Source: Taeniopygia guttata (lineage: Eukaryota; Chordata; Aves; Passeriformes; Estrildidae). Taken from it: a DNA stretch of 64,000 bases. A program made the position numbers and the translations under genes. The stretch spans positions 11,362,001 through 11,426,000 of the forward strand of contig NC_133030.1 of assembly GCF_048771995.1 (NCBI RefSeq), read 5' to 3'. Of the stretch, positions 11,601-19,435 are shown in pieces; within the stretch, counting starts at the first letter, position 1; each line of letters begins with the position of its first letter. Below the pieces are notes generated by a model. It ran no database searches. It worked only from the letters and a program-made list of their open reading frames with translations, and was not told the DNA's origin.

Positions 11601-13570
11601 ACAGGCTGGGCAGGGCCATCCCTCACCCAGGGTGACACCCAGGTGCGGGAGGAGCTGGAGCGGCGCACGGGGCACAGCCTGGCCGAGCACAAGGATTTCA
11701 TCGACAACGAGATGCTGCTGGTGCTGGCGCAGATGGATCGGCCTTCCCGTGTCTTCCCGCACCTCTTCCTGGTGGGCAGCAGTGCGGGCACAATGGGCAG
11801 GGCTGGTGGCAGTGTCCCCTCCCCTCACTGCTGTCACCACACAGGGCTCCGAGTGGAACGCAGCCAACCTGGAGGAGCTGCAGCAGAATAGGTGAGCATG
11901 GGGTGGCAGCATTGCGGGGTGGCATGGGGTCACCACGGGCTGCTGCTGCAGCGTCACTCATATCACCACAGGGTCACCCACATCCTGAACGTGGCGCGGG
12001 AGATCGACAACTTCTTCCCGGCGCTGTTCACGTACATGAACGTGCGGGTGTACGATGAGGAGGCGGCTGAGCTCCTGCCCCACTGGAACGACACTTTCCT
12101 CTTCCTCTCCCGCGTCCGGTCAGCGGGCACAGGGGGTGACACCATGGGGGACATGGGGGGCACAGGGGCTGGAGGTGTGGCAGGGGAGAGGGGGACATGG
12201 GGAGGGGTCCTGATGACTGAGGTGCTGGGGTGCACTGGGAGCTGGAGAGTGCTGGGGCATGGATCCCAGGGAGCAGTGGGGTGGCTGGGGACGTGAAGAC
12301 CTCTGGGGACACTGGGATGGCTGGAGGATGCTGGCAGCCCTGGGGATACTGGGACGGCTGGGGGACACTGGGAGCCCTGTGGACACGGTGTCCCTGGTGA
12401 CTCCCAGGGTGGCTGGGGGACACTGGGAGCCCTGTGGACACAGTGTCCCTGGTGACTCTGGGGTGGCTGGGCGACACTGGGAGCCCTGTGGACATGGTGT
12501 CCCTGGTGACTCCGGGGTGGCTGGGGGACACTGGGAGCTCTGTCCCCAAGTTGCCTGTGCCATGGTGCCAGCGGTGGGTGCCACAGGGCAGCGGGAGGCC
12601 GGGCGCTGGTGCACTGCCGGATGGGGCTGAGCCGCTCGGCCGCCACGGTGCTGGCCTACGCCATGAAGGAGTTCGGCTGGCCCCTGGAGCGGGCGCTGCG
12701 GCACGTCCGGCACTGCCGGCCCGGGGTCCTGCCCAACCCCGGCTTCATGCGCCAGCTCGACTTCTACCAGGGCATCCTGAGCGCCAGGTGGGTGAGGACA
12801 GGTGGGTGGGGACACATGGGTGGGTCTGGAATAACCACACCCCTATGGATAAGAGGGTGGGGCCTGTTGGGACCACTTTGCAGGGAGTGGGTAGGGCTTC
12901 TGGGGCCGTGTCCTACCTGGGAAAGGTGTGGGAAATTTTGTGGGGGAGGATCCCAGGGGAACTCCACCCTGCCGAGTGGGTGTGGGTCCCAGCAGGGGGA
13001 GTGGCCGGGTGCTGATTGACAGGTCTGTGGCAGCCGGCACAGCAGCCTGTGGGAGCCCCGGGCGGCCGAGCAGGCACCGCACCCCGAAGAGGATACCGTG
13101 AGGGACACAAGTGGCCTGTCCCTGCTGTCCTCCCCGCTGGCGTCCCCGCAGCCCTCCGAGGAGGACGCAGCCGGTGGGGGTCTGCTGGGGGCCTCCCGGC
13201 GCCCCCGCATCTCCCTGTGCTCTGTCATGCGGAGCATCAGCCTGCTGGAGAACCCCGAGCCCCCCGAGCTGCTGGGGGAGCCCCTGGCCGAGGATGTGAG
13301 CAGGGGTCAGGGCGGGATGGGGGGTCCAGCTGTGGGGTGACAGCAGCATTGGATGACCCCGCTGTCCCCCCTCAGGTGTTTGAGGCCACGGAGGAAGCAG
13401 AGTGTCCCTCCCCGAGGTCACGACCCTCGTCTCGCCCGCGCCGGGTGGTGCGCCAGGCCAGCCTGGATGGTGTCCCCGGCCCGTTTTGTGACCACACCCA
13501 CAGCGATGGCCACACCCAGTGCCACACCCATGCGCCTGGCCACACCCACACGGATGAACCCACTCCCTAA
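8631..13570 (+). CDS. SSH3: SSH3: slingshot protein phosphatase 3, 14 exons, about 591 aa
   Basis: Slingshot phosphatases remove the inhibitory phosphate from cofilin/ADF and so promote actin turnover. Exons: 8631-8681, 9614-9651, 9759-9924, 10330-10448, 10512-10583, 10673-10738, 11160-11348, 11468-11561, 11643-11771, 11845-11891, 11972-12118, 12587-12787, 13034-13295, 13376-13570. The N-terminus MALVTV is the family signature. The SSH-N region (LHLMMQLLRPQDAIRL, LGVDF, DGDGGFSV, IFKPISVQTMW) is followed by a DEK-C-like segment (ATADLENVTSKE) and the dual-specificity phosphatase domain, residues about 285-430. The catalytic loop HCRMGLSRS is in exon 12, Cys near residue 383. The tail motifs VMRSISLLE and RRVVRQAS identify paralog 3. 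Exon 2 is only 38 nt. The exon 11 donor is a weak GTCAGC. The last 30 residues are unusually His-rich. Human SSH3 is about 659 aa, so the bird tail is shorter. Confidence 0.93.
9950..10240 (+). repeat. GGGATGG-type minisatellite in SSH3 intron 3
   Basis: Degenerate GGGATGGGGACAGGATGGG units fill the intron. They are related in composition to the GGGAT arrays elsewhere in the window. Confidence 0.8.
12340..12545 (+). repeat. 55-bp minisatellite in SSH3 intron 11
   Basis: About 3.5 copies of a 55-bp unit containing GGGGGACACTGGGAGCCCTG then GGACACAGTGTCCCTGGTGA. Copies start near 12359, 12414, 12468 and 12523 and are over 90% alike by eye. Confidence 0.9.
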
Positions 13571-13737
13571 TTTGGGAGCGATGGGACGGCGCCTCCTCAC
13601 TGACACAGCCACAACGGGAGGGGCGTGGCCCGCGCCTGGGGGCGTGGCCAGCGAGCCGGCACGCCCCGCCCACACCCTGCGGCTGGGCGGTGCCTCAGCC
13701 CCACCCGCACAAACACCGACACCGCTCCTGCACTGGC

Positions 13738-13743
13738 AATAAA
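13738..13743 (+). terminator. SSH3 polyadenylation signal AATAAA
   Basis: AATAAA lies 168 nt after the SSH3 stop codon, followed by a GT-rich stretch. Confidence 0.8.
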
Positions 13744-13859
13744 GTGTGGAAATGGCAGCCCCTGACGGCTTTGTGACCCTGAGCATTTGGAGGGTGGGCT
13801 GCTGTCAATAGGGACCCGAGCGAACGCCTTGGGGGCACCGGGCGGGCACAGGGACCCAG

Positions 13860-13950
13860 CGGCGCCATCTTGTGCGCCACGGAGAAAACTACAACTCCCG
13901 GCGGCCTTTGCGCGAGAAGACCAACTTCCGGGTTTCCATGGCAACCGCCG
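13860..13950 (+). promoter_or_regulatory. Orphan promoter-like element: YY1, ZNF143, ETS and RFX X-box motifs
   Basis: Within 90 bp there is GCGCCATCTTG (YY1 type, 13862), ACTACAACTCCC (ZNF143 core, 13888-13899), AACTTCCGG (ETS, 13923-13931) and GTTTCCATGGCAAC (palindromic RFX X-box, 13932-13945). This cluster is typical of TATA-less housekeeping or ciliary promoters. It lies 120-210 bp past the SSH3 polyadenylation signal and 2.3 kb from the POLD4 start, so no recognised gene explains it. Motif matches are read directly; function is inferred. Confidence 0.6.
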
Positions 13951-14173
13951 CGGCCTAGGCATGGAGGGGAATCCGGGTTGGAATTGGTGCTGGAAGCGGG
14001 ACCGGGGCGGCAGCGGAGGACTGAAGCACACAGAGAGCCCGCAGCTCGCTGTGGCCATGATGGAGGGGAAAGCCGGGTGCTCCTCCTGCCACCCCATGAG
14101 ATGGCGTCAACTCCCTCCCACCATGGCGTCCCTTCATGTTCTGTCATCCCTGACCCACAGGACACCTTCCGCT

Positions 14174-14312
14174 TGCCCAGGTTGCTTCAAGCCTCATCCA
14201 TCCAGGCGTTGGACACTTCCGAGGCTGGGGCAGCCACAGTTTCTCTGGGCAATTTGTGCCACAGCCTCACCACCCTCACAGGGAGGAATTTCTTCCCAAA
14301 ATCCCACCTAAA
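14174..14312 (-). mobile_element. CR1 LINE 3' fragment
   Basis: The minus strand matches the remembered CR1 3' region: the plus-strand landmarks are CAGGTTGCTTCAAGCC, GGACACTTCC, TTTCTCTGGGCAA and CCTCACCACCCTCACAG. The terminal CR1 octamer tail is missing and the copy is diverged, so it is an old, truncated insertion. Confidence 0.85.
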
Positions 14313-14610
14313 CCCACTGTCCCAGGGAAGGAGGTTCCTGGCTGGAACTGCCCCTGAGGCTGCTGCTCTCCATCTCCATCTCCTTGGGCTGTTCCTGCAG
14401 CTGGAGCCACCCCAGACACTTCCCCCTTTCCTGGGCCACCCACCAGGTTGGGACTGACCCTCTGCCAAGAAAGAGCATGGGAATCTCCCTCCTCCTTCCC
14501 ACCAGGAGGGCACAACCCTGGGTTGGCTGGGTGTAGGATGCTTAATTTTTGGAGGTCCATCCAAACACCTCCATCCTGTGCCCAGCAGAGGAATTATGTC
14601 CTGTCTGCAG

Positions 14611-14692
14611 AAGATATCCAAGGGACTGCAGCTCCAACAGCAGGACCAGATCCAGCTGGATAATGCAATCCAGAGGGTTGGGAGCCTGCAGT
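14611..14692 (+). other. Possible unrecognised coding exon (coiled-coil-like)
   Basis: A good acceptor (pyrimidine-rich, CTGTCTGCAG ending at 14610) is followed by 82 nt whose first frame encodes KISKGLQLQQQDQIQLDNAI then QRVGSLQ. It then meets a strong GTGAGT donor at 14693. The peptide has heptad-like hydrophobic spacing (I, L, L, I, L, I, V, L). No partner exons were identified, so it may be chance. Confidence 0.3.
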
Positions 14693-14799
14693 GTGAGTGG
14701 GATGGGAGCTGTGGGTAGCCCCCACCCATTCCAGCCCATCTCACCCCATCCCACCTTATCCCACCTTATCCCAGGTCATTGCTGGCTCCAATGCTGCAC

Positions 14800-15240
14800 T
14801 GAAGCCAAAACTCTACCTCTATACTAATTCATAAATAGTAACCAGTACTCTGTGAGGACAGCTAGAAAAAATTAAAAAGACTAATTAGCAGCATAAAAAA
14901 AAAAAAAAATTAGACTGCTAAAAATGAAAAAGACATCACTACCAAGATAAAACGACTATCTACAAAAGTCCACCATATAAATACCCATATCCCCAAAATT
15001 AAAGTTAATAAAAAGCACCAAAACAATCAACAAAAAATAATTAAATATATTCTAGTGGGTAAACTGGCATTTAATGAATATAGACCCACCACAGATAGAA
15101 ACAATTTATTTTATTGATAAAACAACAGAAAGAGCTGGTGAATTAAGTCATTGATAACCTGAATAATTAACAGATACATCCTGTTATTTATGATTCTGCA
15201 CACAGCAAAGCTGCTCATTCGGGCTAGTAAACATATGAAT
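14800..15240. other. AT-rich island of unknown origin
   Basis: About 440 bp of markedly AT-rich DNA, including a 15-A run near 14895, sits abruptly inside GC-rich sequence. No open frame, terminal repeat or known family was recognised. Confidence 0.6.
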
Positions 15241-15583
15241 CCCACAGGACACTGTCACCCTTCCCACCCTGCTGCAGGGCATCCCCACCATCCACAGCCA
15301 CCTGCTTCAGCCCCCTGTGCTCACTTTCACCTGATTTTATACCTCATTCTTCATTTTTTCACCCCATTCCAAGGGGAAAAAATCCCACCTCCCTTTCTCC
15401 ATCCAAGAACACATTTTTCTCCCCGAGTCCCAGTTGGGTGGAATTAAACTGTGTGACCGGACCCCCATCCGTCTTTTTTAGGGGGAGATGCAACTCCCTG
15501 CCCTCCCCCTGCACCCCAAGGGTTTCACCCCACCCTGTGCCCCCCAGACAGCACACGGCACCCTTTCCTTCGCTCACACCAGC

Positions 15584-15589
15584 TTTAAT
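15584..15589 (-). terminator. POLD4 polyadenylation signal ATTAAA
   Basis: TTTAAT on the plus strand, 69 nt beyond the POLD4 stop. Confidence 0.65.
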
Positions 15590-15657
15590 CCACCCGGCAT
15601 CCCTGGAATGGGTCTGGGGGCGTCGGGAATGGTTCCCCGCTCCCTCGGCGCGGTGGC

Positions 15658-16284
15658 TCAGAGCTCGTACTCGTGCCAGAGGCTGTGGGGGCACAACGGG
15701 GTCAGCGGGAAGGGCGGGGGGCACCGGGAGGGGCTGCCCTGTGCCCCCCAACCACCATCCCATCCCATCCCATCCCATCCCATCCCATCCCATCCCATCC
15801 CATCCCATCCCATCCCATCCCATCCCATCCCATCCCATCCCATCCCATCCCATCCCATCCCACCCCACACCCACCTGTAGGTGACATCGGGATTGTCCCG
15901 GTGCTCCAGGAGGGCATCACGGATGAGGCCGGGGGGGCTCAGCCCCAGCTCTTGTGCCCGCTCCCAGCGCTGCAGGCGGGTGATCCCTGTGGGATACCGG
16001 GGGCTCAGCCGGGCCGGGTGGGACAACCACCGGGACAACCGGGGGAACCGGGGGTGCTCACCGGTGCAGGGTCCGTATTCCCAGGAGAGGTCGAAGCGCC
16101 GCAGCATCTCCATGAGCGCCGGGTCCGGAGGGGGCTGCGAGGGGGCGCGGGGACAGTCCCGCACCTTCAGCTGCACCTTGTCCTTGTCCTTGTCCTTCTT
16201 GTTCTTGAGCCTGCCCGGGGGCCGCCCCGGGCCCCGCCGCCGCCGCCGCGGGAAGGAGTCGGTGATGCGCCGGGGCTGCTCCAT
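15658..16284 (-). CDS. POLD4: POLD4: DNA polymerase delta subunit 4 (p12), 3 exons, about 119 aa
   Basis: This is the smallest subunit of replicative DNA polymerase delta. It stabilises the holoenzyme and binds PCNA. Exons in transcript order: 16284-16062, 15986-15875, 15682-15658. The start aligns with the human protein: ITDSFP (human ITDSYP), the non-canonical PCNA-interacting motif, begins at residue 7 in both. The conserved core follows: LRRFDLSWEYGPCT, GITRLQRWERAQELGL and the terminal LWHEYEL. The bird protein is about 12 residues longer than human p12 (107 aa), largely through a Lys/Asp-rich linker (NKKDKDKDK). Intron 2 is mostly a CCCAT array (GGGAT in the transcript). An in-frame ATG five codons upstream (MSRRA) is possible but not needed. 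An ATTAAA signal lies at 15589-15584. Confidence 0.94.
   Translation of the reverse strand: MEQPRRITDSFPRRRRRGPGRPPGRLKNKKDKDKDKVQLKVRDCPRAPSQPPPDPALMEMLRRFDLSWEYGPCTGEHPRFPRLSRWLSHPARLSPRYPTGITRLQRWERAQELGLSPPGLIRDALLEHRDNPDVTYRWVWGGMGWDGMGWDGMGWDGMGWDGMGWDGMGWDGMGWDGGWGAQGSPSRCPPPFPLTPLCPHSLWHEYEL
15755..15862 (-). repeat. (GGGAT)n array in POLD4 intron 2
   Basis: About 21 copies of CCCAT on the plus strand, so the POLD4 transcript reads GGGAU. Same unit as the array at 584-955. Confidence 0.98.
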
Positions 16285-17168
16285 GGCCCTGCGCGACATG
16301 GAGCTGGCACGGCTCCGCCAATACCGGGAACCGGGCGGGACCCGCCAATACCGGGAACCAGCCGGAGGGACCCGCCCCCCCTCCTGCCCATGGCCGGGCG
16401 GAAGCGGCGGGGCCGGGCCGGGGAACCGGACATGGGCACGCTCGGCCGCTGCCACCGTCGCGGTGGTCCCGGTCCCCCGCCACCTTCGGCACCCGCCGGC
16501 TGTCCCCGGGTGCTGTCACCCCCCGTGTTGTCCCTGCCAACAGCCGCACTGTCACCCCCGCGGCAGTTCCTGGCACCCGGAGGGTACTGTCACCTCCATC
16601 CCAGTGTTCCCTGTTCCCCTGGCACTGTCATCCGTGTCAGTGACTGTCACCCCAGGCACTGCCATCCCCCAGCTGTGCCCACTACCCTCTGGTATTGTCA
16701 CCCCTGTCACCACCATCACCTCCGGCACTGTCAGCTCTGTGGTTTCTCCCTGTCCCCGTGGACAATGTCACCCCCATCACAGCACTCCTCCATCACTGTT
16801 ACCCCCCTGTCTGTCCCCATCAACCCCCCAAACCACGACTCACGCTGTGACACTGTCACCCTCTGCCCTGTCCCACTCTGTCCTGTGAGGGGGTAACACT
16901 GCAGGTGCCACCAGTGCAGATTTGCCTGTGGCTTTCAGCCCTCCCTTGGGGAACTGAGAATAACCGAGATGCGTGCCCTGGAACGGGGTGGCTCCCAGGG
17001 GACCCAGCTGTGTGCCTCAGTGGTGACACGGTGACACGTGAGCCACCGAGCCGTGTCACTGCTGTAACGCTCAGCGCTGGGGGTCACAAAACCCCACAGC
17101 AGCCATCAGAGACTCCACATGGCTGTTTAATGTGAGGCTGGCACAGAGAGGGGAGCGCAGGCCGTCCC
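16285..17168. other. POLD4 promoter and spacer to GLYAT-like gene A
   Basis: 16285-16480 is CpG-rich and is the likely POLD4 promoter. About 16490-16870 is a degenerate repeat of CACTGTCACCCCC-type units. From 16900 to 17125 nothing is recognised. The 3' UTR of GLYAT-like gene A occupies the end. Confidence 0.55.
17126..17131 (-). terminator. GLYAT-like gene A polyadenylation signal ATTAAA
   Basis: TTTAAT on the plus strand, 38 nt beyond the stop codon of gene A. Confidence 0.6.
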
Positions 17169-19043
17169 TCAGGGCCCGTCCCTGTGCAGGCCGGGATTGT
17201 GCAGGATGTAGCGGCAGAGCCCGGGCAGGCGCCGGTGGCCCAGCAGCTCCTGCAGCCGCTGCATGGGCCGGTTCCCCAGCGCCGTGTGCCCGAAGGTGGG
17301 GAACCCGCGGGCGTGCGCCCGCTGCGCCGCCAGCGTCAGTGCCACCTGCATGTGGCCGCGCCGCCGGTGCTCAGGCAGGGTGTAGCTGTGGGTGCCCGTC
17401 CCGAAATGATCCGTCAGCACCCAGGCGACGGGCTGCCCGCTGCCGTCCTGCAGGCAGACTTGCGGGAAGCGCCCCAAAATCTCAGCCAGGAAGCGCCGGC
17501 TGCGGGCGTTCCCCCCATAGGGCCATGTCTGGTTGAGCAGGTCCACGTGCGACGGGCTCAGGGAGCCCACACGCACCCCGGGGGCTGGCCTGGGTGAGGC
17601 AGGGGTCAGTGGGGGGCTCAGGGGTGTCCCCGTGTGGGGGCGAGGGTGGGGGGCTCTCACCGGGGCTCAGGCATGGTGCTGGGGTCAGGATGCCAGTAGG
17701 AGTAGTACTCGACAATGTTCAGCTCCACACCCTTCCTCCCCGCCAGGTCCTGGGACACCGTGGCCAGCCCGTCCTGTAGCCCTGGGGAAGGGGATGTCAG
17801 GGGGTTCTGTTCCCCCTGTACCCTACCATCTCTGTCCCCAGCCCCTCTATGTGACCCTAGTGTCCTCCTCAATGTTGCCCACCTGCAACCCCAGCCTCTA
17901 TTCCCAGCACCCAAATCCTTGATTCCACTGTGCCCAGTACCGCAATCCTGCTCCCAGCATGCCCAAGGGAAAGCACCAGTGCAATTCCCCTAAATCCCAC
18001 CCCAAGACTTCCCACTGGTATCACCCATCAAACCCCACCTCAGCACACCAAATCAGGCCTCCAGTGCTCCCCAGCACCCAAACACCCATCCCCAGTGTCC
18101 CCCAGCACCCCCAATTCCCTCCACCAGTAGGTCCCAGTTCCTCCCTGCCTCCAACAACTCTCCCCGATGTCCCACACTCCCAGTGCAGCCCAGAGCGTGC
18201 CCAGTCCCTCCTCAGGCCCCTCCCCAGGACCCCGGTGTCCCCAGGCCACCGATGAGGGTGAAGGCAGCGTCCCAGGGCAGGCAGCCGGGAGTCTCCAGCA
18301 GCTCCCGGTACGCCCCCAGGTCCCGGTAAAACGCCGCCTGCGTGTTCCAGTAGCCGTCGTTCACCGGCACCTGGGGGCACCCACGGGTGCTCTGAGCACA
18401 CTTGGCACGTGCCAGGGCACCGTGTCACCCCCCTCCTGCAGTGCCCCATGTCCCCACTGGCCACCTTTCCACTGGGCCGGGCCAGCACGGCACGGAATTC
18501 AGGCCACTTGTCCACCAGCACCTCAGAGTGGCCAGGATTGCCCCGGTTGATGTTCAGCACTGCCCCAAAGACCTGGGGGAAAAGGGGAACGAGGAGGGGA
18601 CAGATGGGGGTCAGGGCTTGATATGGGGACATAGGGGCACATGTGGGATCAGAGCTAGGGGGTTTGTGGGAACAGATATGGGTCAGAGCTGATGGGAGGG
18701 GGGCAGGTGTGGGGACAGGGTGGCAAAAGGGTTCCTAATGACACGGGGGTCCCCATCACCAGCAGGAGGGCAAAGGGCGGGGATGGTATTGGGGTCCCCC
18801 TCATGGCAAGGGGGATACTGGGGTCCCTATCACAGCAACAGATGAGTGACGCTGGTGTCCCAGTCATGGCACAGTGCAGGGGTGACAGCAGGGTCCCTGT
18901 GACTGGCAGGGTGGGGTCCCTATCGTGGCACAGGGCAGGGGTGGGGACAGTGGGGTCCCCATCACCGGCAGGGCGAGGGGCAGGCTCTTCCTCAGGATCC
19001 CCTCCAGCTGCTGCAGCTGGGCTGAGCACGTCAAGATCTTCAT
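17169..19043 (-). CDS. Glycine N-acyltransferase-like gene A, 5 exons, about 282 aa
   Basis: GLYAT-family enzymes transfer acyl groups from acyl-CoA to glycine or glutamine, typically in mitochondria. The substrate here is not predictable. Exons in transcript order: 19043-18966, 18572-18465, 18370-18250, 17781-17661, 17589-17169. Together they are 849 nt and close in frame. The N-terminus reads MKILTCSAQLQQLEGILRKS. Exon 2 carries the family signature NINRGNPGHSEVLVDKWP. The C-terminal acetyltransferase-like domain begins at about residue 150 and includes LLNQTWPYGGNARS (human GLYAT has GGNERS) and TLPEHRRRGHMQVALTLAAQ. Length matches human GLYAT (about 295 aa). The exon 3 donor is a weak GTGGCC. 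The gene looks intact and is divergent with gene B, the two start codons 392 bp apart. I cannot say which human GLYAT/GLYATL gene is the ortholog. An ATTAAA lies at 17131-17126. Confidence 0.87.
18573..18965 (-). repeat. Minisatellite in intron 1 of GLYAT-like gene A
   Basis: On the minus strand, units resembling CTGCCGGTGATGGGGACCCC followed by CTGTCCCC-type sequence recur, most clearly between 18760 and 18970. The first unit contains the exon 1 splice junction. Confidence 0.75.
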
Positions 19044-19435
19044 TGTCCTGCTGAGAGACTCTCAGTAACAGGGGGACAGGGCCACCAGGCATGGCCCCTG
19101 ACCCTGTCCCCATCCCTTTCCTCACGGTCCCCATCTCCTCCAGCACTCACCCTGCAACAGTCCTGAGTCTGTGGGTTCCAGGGGGCTGTGGAGCGGGAGT
19201 CTGGAGACTGTGTGGCACTCGGTGACAATGGTTACACCAGCTGTCACGGGCCAGCGAGTGCCCCCTGCCTTGGGGGGCAGCGGGCAGGGTCCATCCTTCT
19301 GAACACTGGGCACCGGGCCAGCCTTATGGCTGCCTGGGGACAGGTGCTCAGCTGGGACACTCTGGGACATTTCCTCAGTGCCACCAGCTCCCCACGGATC
19401 CTGGGTGTCACCACCTGCCCCACGGTCACGAAGCC
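19044..19435. promoter_or_regulatory. Shared divergent promoter interval of the GLYAT-like pair
   Basis: 392 bp separate the two start codons, so both genes probably share this promoter. No TATA box or CpG island is obvious, which would suit a tissue-restricted pair. Activity is inferred from geometry only. Confidence 0.5.

Larger units (their letters stand above)
13571..15657. other. SSH3-POLD4 spacer
   Basis: This 2 kb stretch holds the SSH3 3' UTR, the orphan promoter-like element, an old CR1 fragment, a possible orphan exon, an AT-rich island and the POLD4 3' UTR. A plus-strand frame starting at 13961 (MEGNPGW) right behind the RFX motif stays open to 14311, but it runs into the CR1 piece and is not convincing as a protein. 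Confidence 0.6.

Noticed and set aside
13961-14311. MEGNPGW open frame after the orphan promoter as a protein gene
   Set aside because: It reads through an antisense CR1 fragment and shows no domain. Kept only as a possible transcript.
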